From an uncultured Ferrimonas sp. (lineage in GTDB: Bacteria > Pseudomonadota > Gammaproteobacteria > Enterobacterales > Shewanellaceae), in contig NZ_CANLCI010000029.1 of NCBI RefSeq assembly GCF_947489035.1, positions 1-59,726 on the forward strand: DNA of 59,726 bases, read 5' to 3'. The stretch's first letter is position 1. Each line of letters opens with the position of its first letter. A model generated the notes under the pieces. The model had not been told where the DNA came from, searched no databases, and saw only the letters and a program-made list of their open reading frames with translations. Below, one piece after another: positions 1 to 8,145 of the stretch. Made by a program: the position numbers and the translations under genes.

Positions 1-76
1 CGCTCATAGCTCAGCTGGATAGAGTACCTGGCTACGAACCAGGCGGTCGGAGGTTCGAATCCTCCTGAGCGCGCCA
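1..76 (+). tRNA. tRNA-Arg (anticodon ACG), first base missing
   Basis: Cloverleaf tRNA reading CGN arginine codons. The anticodon ACG is at 34-36, inside a loop closed by the CCTGG/CCAGG stem, and the T-loop GGTTCGAATCC is intact. The 3' end GCCA is encoded. The acceptor stem pairs CGCTCA at the start with TGAGCG near 66-71, so the paired first G lies one base outside the window. An intrinsic terminator follows directly, so this is the last gene of its transcript; other tRNA copies may lie upstream. Confidence 0.95.
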
Positions 77-84
77 TCTAAAGT

Positions 85-116
85 GAAAAACCCAGCCTTT
101 GGCTGGGTTTTTTGCG
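85..116 (+). terminator. Intrinsic terminator after tRNA-Arg
   Basis: The inverted repeat AAACCCAGCC / GGCTGGGTTT with a 3-nt loop is followed by a T run. It ends the tRNA transcript. The A run on its left side could also let it act for the convergent small membrane protein gene. Confidence 0.85.
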
Positions 117-141
117 TTTACGGGGCGGCAAAAATCAGTGC

Positions 142-309
142 TTAAGTCAGCCACAACATTAACGTCATAAAGCCTAAGATCGCCCCGCTAAACGACAGTA
201 TGTAGATATACCCTTGTTGCCCCTGCTTGATGCGGTAGCCCTTGCTGCGTAGATACACCGTCCACAGCAGGCAAAGCACCAACGGGATCAGAAACAGCCT
301 TGCTATCAT
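142..309 (-). CDS. Small two-helix membrane protein, function unknown
   Basis: A 55-residue protein with two hydrophobic segments (about residues 4-20 and 36-54) around a short basic linker (YLRSKGYRIKQGQQG). I chose the ATG at 309 because a good GAGGAAA Shine-Dalgarno lies about seven bases upstream; an in-frame GTG five codons earlier has no such site. It is convergent with the tRNA and divergent from the next gene. I do not recognise a family and assign no function. The coding call rests on the ribosome binding site and the coherent membrane topology. Confidence 0.55.
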   Translation of the reverse strand: MIARLFLIPLVLCLLWTVYLRSKGYRIKQGQQGYIYILSFSGAILGFMTLMLWLT

Positions 310-449
310 GCTATTTTTCCTCACGTTTGTGTTAACTCTAGCGTGAAAACCCGCTGCCTTCCACAGGGGGAAATTATTTCGGTTTGATCACAAACACCGC
401 AGGGTAAAATAGGTACACTAGCGTTTGGTTATTTTTTATACGAGCGTTT

Positions 450-848
450 ATGTTGCGGGCCGTTATCCGCTTGAGTCTGTTGTTCCCGTGCTACGCTACG
501 GCGCTATGGGGGATCACCATTCCTCAATGGTTAGAACAAGAGTCGCAGCAGTTAGTGCAGGAGCTCAACAGCGGGGTAGGGCAAAGCCAAAACCCCGAAT
601 TCATCAAAGCGGAATACCGCTACGGTGAAATGACCTTCTACTACCGCTCGTTGATTCATGATCCCGCCACCGCATTTGGTGCCGTGGTTGAAGACCATCA
701 AGAGCAGGTCTTGCGCCAATATTGCAACAGCGACTACTACCGGCAGCGCTTAGAGGCCGGCCTGAGCTATCGGCATATCTATCAAGGCCCACACGCGCCA
801 GAGCCGATGCAGATCACCGCTGAGCGTTGCGCCAGCTTATTTTATTGA
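450..848 (+). CDS. Hypothetical exported protein
   Basis: A 132-residue protein with an N-terminal hydrophobic stretch ([21 protein letters not shown]) that looks like a signal peptide. The mature part is hydrophilic, with two cysteines (in QYCNSD and ERCASLFY) that could form a disulfide after export. No catalytic motif is visible and I do not recognise the family. It sits just upstream of nsrR in the same direction, 49 bases away, but its role cannot be inferred. The ribosome binding site is weak, so the start is uncertain. Confidence 0.6.
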   Translation: MLRAVIRLSLLFPCYATALWGITIPQWLEQESQQLVQELNSGVGQSQNPEFIKAEYRYGEMTFYYRSLIHDPATAFGAVVEDHQEQVLRQYCNSDYYRQRLEAGLSYRHIYQGPHAPEPMQITAERCASLFY

Positions 849-897
849 ACGCGGTCGAGTAACGACGGCGTTCAACGTTACTCCCAGAGGAAACTAC

Positions 898-1329
898 GTG
901 CAGTTAACCAGTTTTAGTGATTTTGCTTTTCGTGCCTTGTTGTACCTCGGCACCTTGCCTGAAGGTGAGCTTACGAGCATCAGCAAAGTTACTGACGTCT
1001 ATGGCGTATCTCGTAACCACATGGTTAAAGTGGTGAATAAGCTAGGCCATGCCGGGTTTGTTACCACCATTCGTGGGAAAAACGGTGGCATCAAGCTGGC
1101 GATGAAACCCGAAGCGATCGTGCTTGGGGAAGTGGTTCGCGCTCTTGAACCGTTGAAATTGGTGGACTGCTCCAATCCGTTTTGCCACATCGTACCGGCT
1201 TGTAAGTTGAAAAACGTGTTGGTCGAGGCCGGTAATGCCTTCTTGGCCACGCTGGATAACTACACCTTAGCCGATATGCTGGGTTCCGATCGGGATGAGT
1301 TGTTGGTGTTGCTGCAACCGCCATCGTAA
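898..1329 (+). CDS. nsrR: Rrf2-family nitric-oxide-sensing repressor NsrR
   Basis: A 143-residue Rrf2-family regulator. The winged helix-turn-helix covers about residues 1-70, with the NsrR signature [15 protein letters not shown] and the wing RGKNGGI. The three cluster cysteines C91, C96 and C102 have the spacing C-x4-C-x5-C of E. coli NsrR, and Asp8, a cluster ligand in studied NsrR proteins, is present. In that family the [Fe-S] protein represses NO-detoxification genes (hmp, ytfE, hcp type) and NO destroys the cluster to relieve repression. Translation starts at GTG. No NO-detoxification gene is adjacent, so its targets lie elsewhere. The next gene begins 9 bases downstream. Confidence 0.93.
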   Translation: MQLTSFSDFAFRALLYLGTLPEGELTSISKVTDVYGVSRNHMVKVVNKLGHAGFVTTIRGKNGGIKLAMKPEAIVLGEVVRALEPLKLVDCSNPFCHIVPACKLKNVLVEAGNAFLATLDNYTLADMLGSDRDELLVLLQPPS

Positions 1330-1338
1330 GCAGCCACT

Positions 1339-1776
1339 GTGCTGAGCCTTAGCCTAACCGGCTTATTTGTCGCCGCCTTTGTTTCTGCCAGTCTTGCGCC
1401 TGGGGGATCCGAGGCGGCGCTTGTGTATCTGCTGCAACACACCCCCGCCGATCTGTATCTGCTGGTTGCGATTGCAACCGTTGGTAACACTTTAGGGTCG
1501 CTCACCAGTTATGCGCTAGGGCGCTGGCTGCATCAAGCTAAAAGCCCAACGGAACTTTTAAAGGGCAAAGAAAACAAAGCAATAGAATTAATTGAGCGTT
1601 ATGGTCAATGGTCATTACTGCTGGCGTGGTTGCCGTTGATTGGCGATGCATTGCCGTTGCTCGCCGGCTGGTTTCGCTTTAATTTACTGCTTAGCACTCT
1701 GCTTATTTTTCTTGGCAAGTTGTTGCGTTATGCGGCCTTAAGTGCCGTCACCCTCGGGGTGCTGCAGCAACTGTAA
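1339..1776 (+). CDS. YqaA-like (DedA/SNARE-associated superfamily) inner-membrane protein
   Basis: A 145-residue polytopic membrane protein with about four hydrophobic segments. The segment VATVGNTLGSLTSYALGRWL resembles the glycine-rich re-entrant region of the YqaA/DedA (VTT) family, whose larger members take part in lipid-carrier translocation and membrane homeostasis. It is shorter than DedA (about 200 residues) but matches the YqaA size class. The GTG start at 1339 lies nine bases after nsrR, so the two are probably co-transcribed. Its own substrate is unknown. An alternative is a generic small membrane protein. Confidence 0.75.
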   Translation: MLSLSLTGLFVAAFVSASLAPGGSEAALVYLLQHTPADLYLLVAIATVGNTLGSLTSYALGRWLHQAKSPTELLKGKENKAIELIERYGQWSLLLAWLPLIGDALPLLAGWFRFNLLLSTLLIFLGKLLRYAALSAVTLGVLQQL

Positions 1777-1798
1777 CCCTTATCTACATGGAGGTTTT

Positions 1799-4639
1799 AT
1801 GCGCCCAATGCGTTCGTTTCTTGCGGTAGCCGTTGCGTCGGCTTTATTCCTTGGCGGCTGCGCCAATCAACCCCAGGCCGAACTGCCTCGTGGCGTCTCC
1901 TTCATCGAGAACAATCAAGCGGCGAGCGACAGCATTCATATCCCTTACCAGAAGTACCAGCTGGATAATGGCTTAACGGTACTGCTGAGCCCGGACAGTT
2001 CGGATCCTCTGGTGCACGTTGATGTGACCTACCATGTTGGCTCTGCCCGTGAGCAGCTAGGGAAATCGGGATTTGCCCACTTCTTCGAACACATGATGTT
2101 CCAAGGTTCCACCAACGTCGCTGACGAGCAGCATTTCAAGTTGGTGACCGAATCCGGTGGTACCCTTAACGGCACCACCAATACCGATCGCACCAACTAC
2201 TACCAAACCGTACCCAATAACCAGCTGGAAAAAATGCTGTGGCTTGAAGCGGATCGGATGGGCTTCTTGCTGCCAGCGGTTACCGAGCAAGCATTCGAAA
2301 CCCAGCGTTCAACCGTGAAAAACGAACGCGGTCAACGGGTTGATAATCGCCCTTATGGGCGCTTATGGGAGCGAGTTGGGCAGGCGATGTACCCTGCGGA
2401 TCACCCATATTCCTGGCCAGTGATTGGCTGGATGGACGACTTGGATCGGGGCACCGTTGCCGATCTGCGTCAGTTCTTCCAGCGTTGGTACGGCCCCAAT
2501 AACGCCACCTTAACCATTGGTGGCGACATCGATGTGGCGCAAACCCTCGCGTGGGTTAATCAGTACTTCGGCACCATTCCTCGCGGCCCAGAGGTGGTGG
2601 ATGCGCCCAAGCAGCCCGCAAGCCTAGACGCCGATCGCTATATCTCGATGGAAGATAAGGTGCACCTGCCGCTGCTCTACGTCAGCATGCCAACGGTTTA
2701 TGCTCGCCACGATGATGAAGCGGCACTGGATCTGTTGGCGCAGATCTTGGGCGGGGGGAAAACCTCGATTTTCTATAAAAATTTGGTGGAAAACGGCTAC
2801 GCGGTGCAGGCGCAAGTGAGCCACCCTTGTCGTGAATTAGCCTGTGAAATGAGCCTGTTTGCGGTAGCAAACCCCGCCAAAGGCGCCAACTTAGCGCAAC
2901 TGGAGCAGATCATTCGCGACTCCGTGGCTGAGTTTGAACAGCGCGGCGTCACGGCTGAGGATCTGCAAAAAGCCAAGGTCGCGAATGAAACCGAGACCCT
3001 GTTTGGGCTGCAAAGCGTGCGCGGTAAGGTCAGCAGCTTGGCCTACAACCAAACCTTCTTCGGTCAGCCGGATCTGACGGCCGAGGATCTGGCTCGCTAC
3101 AATAAAGTGACCGCAGCTGACGTATTACGAGTTTTTAATCAGTACGTTAAAGATAAGCCTGCGGTGATCATGAGCATCGTACCGGAAGGGCAAACCGAGC
3201 TGATCGCCGCCGCCGATAACTGGGTGGCCCCAGCGGTAACGCCGGATCTTACCAGCCTTGGTATGGCCGAGAGTACGGCGGTAGCAGCCGATGATTTTGA
3301 TCGCAGCAAGGTGCCCGCCGCGGGGGCGAACCCAGTGATTGAACTGCCAAGCCTGTGGCGACACACCTTGGCCAATGGCATCAAGATGATCGGCACTCAA
3401 TCCACGGAAACCCCAACCACTGAGATCTTAATTGCACTGGACGGTGGGAACCGCTTGTTGGCTCCGGAACAGGCTGGGCTGGCCAGTTTAACGGCCGCCA
3501 TGTTGGGTGAGTCCACCAGCACGCTGTCGACGTCAGAGTTTGCTCAAGAGCTGGAAAAGCTGGGCTCGACCATTGCCGTAACCAGCAGTGGCTATCGCAC
3601 CTATGTGAGCGTAAGCAGCTTAAGCCGTAACCTTGATGCCACCATGGCACTGTTGCAGCAGCGGTTGTGGCACAACGGCTTTACCGAAGCGGATTTTGCG
3701 CGGGTAAAACAGCAGCAGTTACAGGGGATCAAGCAAAGCGTTAATCGCCCGCAGTGGTTGGCTGATGTTGCGTGGTCGAAACTGTTGTATGGCCAAGACA
3801 ACCCGCAGGGCTGGCCAGCACAAGGCACCTTACAAAGCGTGCAGGCGCTGACGTTAGCGGACGTCAAAGGGTATTACCAAGAGCAGTTTAAAGCGGGTAA
3901 TGCGTCGGTCGTCACCGTGTCTGATCTGAGCCAATCGCAGCTGCAGCAAGCGTTGGCGTTTTTAGGCCAATGGCAGGGGCAAGCGAGCAAACCGAAGCCA
4001 CTGCAGCCGTTGCCAACGCTGCAACCGAAAATCTTCTTGTTGGATAAACCCGGTGCGGCTCAATCGGTGATCCGCATCGGCAAGCGCAGCAATAAGTTTG
4101 ATGCCACCGGCCAGCATTTCTTAGCGGGGTTGATGAATTACCCATTAGGCGGTGCGTTCAACAGCCGCATTAACCTCAACTTGCGGGAAGACAAAGGCTA
4201 CACCTATGGGGCTCGTACCGGCTTTAACGGCGGCCCAGAGCTGGGGCAGTTTATCGCCCGGGCTGACGTTCGTGCCGATGCCACCGCCGCGTCGGTGCAA
4301 GAGTTCATTACAGAAATTAAGCAGTACCACGACAGCGGCATTCGTCCTGACGAGCTGGCGTTCATGAAATCCTCTATCAGCCAGCGAGATGCGTTGAAGT
4401 TTGAAACTCCCGGCCAAAAAGCGCGCTTCCTTGGCCAGATCCTACGCTATGATCTGGCAGACGATTACGTGCAGCAGCAGGCGCGGATCATCAACAGCGT
4501 CACCGCAGAGCAGCTGAATCAATTAGCAACGCAAGAGTTAGATCTGCAGCAGATGTCGATTCTAGTGGTTGGCGACAAAGCAACAAATTTGGTACCTCTG
4601 CAACAGTTAGGCTATGAAGTAGTAGAGCTAACGCTGTAA
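1799..4639 (+). CDS. Peptidase M16 (pitrilysin/insulinase) family lipoprotein
   Basis: A 946-residue zinc metallopeptidase with two M16 halves. The start at 1799 follows a strong GGAGG site and gives a lipoprotein signal peptide ending in the lipobox LGGC (Cys21), so the protein is probably anchored to the outer membrane facing the periplasm. The inverted zinc motif HFFEH is at residues 94-98, with the downstream glutamate in KNERGQ. The C-terminal half keeps the fold (NLREDKGYTYGARTGF) but lacks a second HxxEH, as is usual for the non-catalytic half. Related M16 enzymes degrade peptides; the substrate here is unknown. It is the last gene before an intrinsic terminator. Confidence 0.9.
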   Translation: MRPMRSFLAVAVASALFLGGCANQPQAELPRGVSFIENNQAASDSIHIPYQKYQLDNGLTVLLSPDSSDPLVHVDVTYHVGSAREQLGKSGFAHFFEHMMFQGSTNVADEQHFKLVTESGGTLNGTTNTDRTNYYQTVPNNQLEKMLWLEADRMGFLLPAVTEQAFETQRSTVKNERGQRVDNRPYGRLWERVGQAMYPADHPYSWPVIGWMDDLDRGTVADLRQFFQRWYGPNNATLTIGGDIDVAQTLAWVNQYFGTIPRGPEVVDAPKQPASLDADRYISMEDKVHLPLLYVSMPTVYARHDDEAALDLLAQILGGGKTSIFYKNLVENGYAVQAQVSHPCRELACEMSLFAVANPAKGANLAQLEQIIRDSVAEFEQRGVTAEDLQKAKVANETETLFGLQSVRGKVSSLAYNQTFFGQPDLTAEDLARYNKVTAADVLRVFNQYVKDKPAVIMSIVPEGQTELIAAADNWVAPAVTPDLTSLGMAESTAVAADDFDRSKVPAAGANPVIELPSLWRHTLANGIKMIGTQSTETPTTEILIALDGGNRLLAPEQAGLASLTAAMLGESTSTLSTSEFAQELEKLGSTIAVTSSGYRTYVSVSSLSRNLDATMALLQQRLWHNGFTEADFARVKQQQLQGIKQSVNRPQWLADVAWSKLLYGQDNPQGWPAQGTLQSVQALTLADVKGYYQEQFKAGNASVVTVSDLSQSQLQQALAFLGQWQGQASKPKPLQPLPTLQPKIFLLDKPGAAQSVIRIGKRSNKFDATGQHFLAGLMNYPLGGAFNSRINLNLREDKGYTYGARTGFNGGPELGQFIARADVRADATAASVQEFITEIKQYHDSGIRPDELAFMKSSISQRDALKFETPGQKARFLGQILRYDLADDYVQQQARIINSVTAEQLNQLATQELDLQQMSILVVGDKATNLVPLQQLGYEVVELTL

Positions 4640-4659
4640 ACTAGCGGGAGTTGTGGCAT

Positions 4660-4692
4660 TAAACGGGTGGCGGTAAGTCACCCGTTTTTATT
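4660..4692 (+). terminator. Intrinsic terminator after the M16 peptidase gene
   Basis: Inverted repeat AACGGGTG / CACCCGTT with a 9-nt loop, followed by a T run. It lies between the peptidase and gshA and separates the two transcripts. Confidence 0.75.
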
Positions 4693-4711
4693 CTAAATAA
4701 AGAGAACTGGA

Positions 4712-6268
4712 TTGAGCGATTTTACTCAGGCCGTGAACACTCTCCGGCAGCCTCAGTGGCAGGGTCCTTTAACCCAGCTTACTCGAGGCATTGAGCGTGA
4801 AACGTTGCGGATTGAAAGCAACTGCCATCTGGCCCAAGATCCGCATAACCCCGCTTTAGGCGCGGCGTTAACACACCCGTGGATCACCACCGATTTTAGC
4901 GAATCGTTGCTCGAGCTGATCACTCCGGTGTACCAAGATCCGGATCAGTTGCTGCAGCATCTGGCTGATGCCCACACCTACGTGTTGAAAAACATCGGCG
5001 ATCAACGCCTGTGGCCACTGTCGATGCCTTGTTTCTTAGATCCGAACACACCGATCCCGATTGCCCAATACGGCAAGTCGCACGTCGGGCGGATGAAAAC
5101 CACCTACCGCATCGGCTTACACCATCGTTATGGTTCGCAGATGCAGGCGATCTCCGGCCTGCACTTTAACTTTTCGTTGCCACCGCAGCTGTGGCCAGCG
5201 TTGGGCATCGCGCAGGACGACCAAGCGGCGATCACCGATCGTTACTTCTCGCTGCTGCGCCATTTCCGTCGTCATGCATGGGTACTGGCGTACCTGTTTG
5301 GTGCCTCGCCTTCGCTGTGTAAATCGTTCTTAGGCGATGCCCCATCCAGCCTGCCGTTTATTGAAAACCGTGGCACCGTGTATCTGCCCTACGCCACCTC
5401 GTTGCGGATGAGCGATCTGGGTTACACCAACGCCGCCCAAGATGCGTTGTCGGTGAGCCTCAATGGTTTGGATGAGTACGTGCGCGATCTTAAGCACGCC
5501 ATCAACGTGCCCTCTGCCGATTACGCCAACATCGGCGTGAAAGAGGCGGGAGAGTACCGTCAGCTCAACAGCAACGTGCTGCAGATCGAAAACGAACTGT
5601 ACGCGCCGATGCGCCCCAAGCGCACCGCCGCCAGTGGGGAAACCCCATCGGATGCATTAGCGCGGGCAGGGATCGAGTACGTAGAAGTGCGGGCGCTCGA
5701 CATCAACCCCTTTGCTGAGCTGGGCATCGACCGCTCGCAAGTGCTGTTACTGGATCTGTTCCTGTTGGATGGCTTGATGCTGCCAACGGCACCATTAACG
5801 GAGCGTTGCACCGCTGAAAACACCCGTAACTTTGATGACGTTGTGCTGGATGGGCGTCGCCCCGATAAGCAGCTGCAATATCAAGGTCAGCCACGGGCGT
5901 TAAGCGATTGGTTGGCAGAGCTGTTTGGCCGCTGGCAGCAGCTGGCGCCAATCTTAGATGAAGCCAATGGCGATAACCGTTACCGCGAGGCTCTGGCCCA
6001 GTGGCAGCCGTGCATCACCGATCCTGAGCAAACCTTGTCGGCCAAAGTCTTGGCGACCTCGTTGCAGCAAGGCCACGGCCGCTGGGCCTGTGATCTGGCG
6101 AGTCAGCATCGACAAACCTTGCTCAATCGCGATTACCAGCGTTTAAGTGCAGAGCAGTTGGCGCAAGCCGCCGAACAATCCCATGCCAAGCAGGCGCAAA
6201 TTGAGGCCGCCGATCGCGGCAGCTTTGATCAGTTCTTGGCTGATTACTTTGCTAAATCTGCCCAGTAA
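4712..6268 (+). CDS. gshA: Glutamate-cysteine ligase
   Basis: 518 residues, the same length as the E. coli enzyme. It catalyses ATP-dependent ligation of glutamate and cysteine, the first and limiting step of glutathione synthesis, in the cytoplasm. Family motifs are clear: GIERETLRI near the N-terminus, TDFSESLLELITP, HVGRMKTTYRIGLHHRYGS and ISGLHFNFSLP. The start codon is TTG, placed by alignment with family N-termini (SDFTQ...), with only a weak AGAGAA upstream. The gene stands alone; a bidirectional-looking terminator follows and separates it from the convergent exporter gene. gshB is not in the window. Confidence 0.97.
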   Translation: MSDFTQAVNTLRQPQWQGPLTQLTRGIERETLRIESNCHLAQDPHNPALGAALTHPWITTDFSESLLELITPVYQDPDQLLQHLADAHTYVLKNIGDQRLWPLSMPCFLDPNTPIPIAQYGKSHVGRMKTTYRIGLHHRYGSQMQAISGLHFNFSLPPQLWPALGIAQDDQAAITDRYFSLLRHFRRHAWVLAYLFGASPSLCKSFLGDAPSSLPFIENRGTVYLPYATSLRMSDLGYTNAAQDALSVSLNGLDEYVRDLKHAINVPSADYANIGVKEAGEYRQLNSNVLQIENELYAPMRPKRTAASGETPSDALARAGIEYVEVRALDINPFAELGIDRSQVLLLDLFLLDGLMLPTAPLTERCTAENTRNFDDVVLDGRRPDKQLQYQGQPRALSDWLAELFGRWQQLAPILDEANGDNRYREALAQWQPCITDPEQTLSAKVLATSLQQGHGRWACDLASQHRQTLLNRDYQRLSAEQLAQAAEQSHAKQAQIEAADRGSFDQFLADYFAKSAQ

Positions 6269-6333
6269 TCGGCATTTCGGCTGCGCGTGGCTTGCGGCAT
6301 CGCCACTAAGTCGTTGCTAACACCCAGCCAACA

Positions 6334-6370
6334 AAAAACGCCCCGCAGCATTCGCTGTGGGGCGTTTTTG
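6334..6370. terminator. Bidirectional intrinsic terminator between gshA and the exporter gene
   Basis: Near-perfect inverted repeat AAAAACGCCCCGCAGC / GCTGTGGGGCGTTTTT with a four-base loop. A run on the left and T run on the right let it act on both convergent genes. Confidence 0.85.
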
Positions 6371-6406
6371 TATTGCAGCCAAAGGCTGAACGGAACCGAG
6401 GCCGAT

Positions 6407-7024
6407 TTAGGCCAGTGCCATCGAGCCACCTAACGCCAAGAACACAATGGCGCAGACGCGATTAAAGCGACGCTGCGAGGTGGGGTGCGCTAAGCGGTTG
6501 GCTAAGCGGCAGCCTCCCATCGCCACCAGATTCAAAATGATGAAATCAACGGCGGTGAAGGTCAGGCACAGTAAGGTGAGCTGTGGCGCCAGTGGTTCGG
6601 CGGGGCGCAAGAACTGCGGAAACAGTGCCGCAAAGAACACCAAGCCTTTGGGGTTGCTGAGCCCAACCGTGAGGGTTTTCAAGAACAGCTTCAGCGGCTG
6701 ACATTCTTGCTCGGCAAAGCTGTCGCAGGAGAGATCATTGGTTTTGGCACGCCATGCGTTGATCCCTAACCAGATCAGGTAGGCGGCGCCACCGATCTTA
6801 ATCATCTCAAACAGCATCGGTTGCTTGCTGACCAAGGTGCCTACCCCAGCGGCAGACAGTGCCATCACAATCAAACCAGCTAGGTTAGAACCAAACACAG
6901 TATAAAGTGCTTTACCGTGGCCATAGCGCACGCTGGTGGACAGGGTCATCAAGGTCATAGGCCCGGGGGCGGCCAGCAGCACCACAATGGTGGCCAGATA
7001 GATCAAGTACAGCTCTAACGACAT
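6407..7024 (-). CDS. LysE/RhtB-family amino-acid exporter
   Basis: A 205-residue inner-membrane protein with about six hydrophobic helices. The first helix carries the RhtB/LysE signature AAPGPMTLMTLSTSVRYG. Later family hallmarks are GGAYLIWLG-like (GGAAYLIWLGINAWR) and LSNPKGLVFF. This superfamily exports amino acids or their derivatives; the substrate (homoserine, threonine, leucine, lysine and others are known in the family) cannot be told from sequence. I chose the start MSLELYLIYL by family alignment; longer in-frame starts exist. No strong ribosome binding site is visible. The leader upstream contains a hairpin discussed separately. Confidence 0.85.
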   Translation of the reverse strand: MSLELYLIYLATIVVLLAAPGPMTLMTLSTSVRYGHGKALYTVFGSNLAGLIVMALSAAGVGTLVSKQPMLFEMIKIGGAAYLIWLGINAWRAKTNDLSCDSFAEQECQPLKLFLKTLTVGLSNPKGLVFFAALFPQFLRPAEPLAPQLTLLCLTFTAVDFIILNLVAMGGCRLANRLAHPTSQRRFNRVCAIVFLALGGSMALA

Positions 7025-7375
7025 GGTATTTGATGTTCTGAAAAACGAAGCGCGCATTAAAACAGCGTCACTGGGCGCTGTAAAGTGGGTCGGCTTCAAG
7101 TTTTTGCTCTAAGTGGTGGCAGATTTCATTGCCATGAGCTGACGCACGGCCTTGATAGAACGGTTGTGATTCGGCTGGCAATAACGCTGATGTTGTGATG
7201 TTGGTGGGCAAACGGGCAAAAAAATACGAGAAACCCCTGCCGGTTGTTTCTCGCTAATAGGAGGATAATGATGCTGAACGAATGATTCGGTTCATTAACT
7301 ATGACTGCGCCGCTTTTCTTTGGTTCCGTAAGCAGGCACAATTTTTTCAGTTGTCCGTTTGAGTCGTAAAAGCCT
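7025..7375. promoter_or_regulatory. Divergent promoter region with a hairpin facing the exporter gene
   Basis: 351 bases between the divergent exporter and lipoprotein genes. At 7228-7253 an inverted repeat CGAGAAAC / GTTTCTCG is followed, when read on the minus strand, by TATTTTTTT. It therefore looks like an intrinsic terminator placed in the leader of the exporter transcript. On the plus strand an AGGAGG at about 7259-7264 precedes a five-codon reading frame (MMLNE, then stop). No credible longer gene is present. Confidence 0.4.
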
Positions 7376-7993
7376 GTGAATTATCTAAAGAAGTTAACCC
7401 CGCTGTTGCTTGGGCTGCTGTTAGTTGGCTGTGCCACTTCGCCGCCGCAAGATCCAGAGAACATCTGTAATATCTTCCGCGAAAACCGCGATTGGTATGA
7501 GGCGTCGATCAACACCCAAGAAAAGTGGGGGGTGCCGGTGCATGTGCCCATTGCGATGATGTACCAAGAGAGCTCCTTTAAGCACAACGCGCGCCCACCG
7601 ATGCGCTATTTCTTGGGGTTTATTCCCTATGGCCGTGCGTCTAGCGCCTTGGGGTATGCCCAAGCCAAAACCATGACCTGGGATGATTACGTGCGGGAAA
7701 CCGGCAACAGCTGGTCTAGCCGCACCAACTTCGCCGACGCCCACGACTTCATGGGATGGTTTATCTATAAAACCAACAAAATCAATGGTGTATCTAAGTG
7801 GGATGCCTACGCTCAATACCTGAATTACCACGAAGGCTGGGGCGGTTATAAGCGCAAAAGCTACAACCAAAAGCCGTGGTTAAAGAAGGTGTCGAAGAAG
7901 GTGGATGCCCGCGCAAAACGGTACGCGGGTCAATTCCGCAGCTGCAAAGAGGAGCTGTCTCACGGCTGGTTATGGCGGTTGTTCTTCGGCTAG
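7376..7993 (+). CDS. Lysozyme-fold (SLT-like) lipoprotein
   Basis: A 205-residue lipoprotein. The signal peptide ends in the lipobox LVGC (Cys19), so the protein is likely lipid-anchored in the envelope. Residues 55-70 (HVPIAMMYQESSFKHNA) have the QESSF pattern of lytic transglycosylases, with Glu65 as the candidate catalytic acid. The later ALGYAQAKTMTWDDY and YLNYHEGWGGY match the G-Y-Q and Y-N-aromatic parts of that fold. It would cleave or bind peptidoglycan. Translation starts at GTG. The gene is monocistronic and ends in an intrinsic terminator. The exact family name is uncertain. Confidence 0.75.
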   Translation: MNYLKKLTPLLLGLLLVGCATSPPQDPENICNIFRENRDWYEASINTQEKWGVPVHVPIAMMYQESSFKHNARPPMRYFLGFIPYGRASSALGYAQAKTMTWDDYVRETGNSWSSRTNFADAHDFMGWFIYKTNKINGVSKWDAYAQYLNYHEGWGGYKRKSYNQKPWLKKVSKKVDARAKRYAGQFRSCKEELSHGWLWRLFFG

Positions 7994-8075
7994 GGTTGAT
8001 TGGGCGCACGCGGCCAGCGAACTCCTGACGGCCTTGTGGTGATTGCCCACGGCAACGGTTCGCGCACCCCCCATG

Positions 8076-8107
8076 AAAAACGCCGACTCCATCGAGTCGG
8101 CGTTTTG
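8076..8107. terminator. Bidirectional intrinsic terminator between the SLT-like gene and dxs
   Basis: Inverted repeat AAAACGCCGACTC / GAGTCGGCGTTTT with a four-base loop (CATC), with A and T runs on the two sides. It serves the convergent genes. Confidence 0.85.
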
Positions 8108-8145
8108 CTTGCAAGAATCGCGCTTGGCTAAGCCTGTGGGTAACT

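Noticed and set aside
425..628. Open frame overlapping the exported protein at 450-848
   Set aside because: It has an out-of-frame overlap, no ribosome binding site and an arginine-rich, non-protein-like composition.
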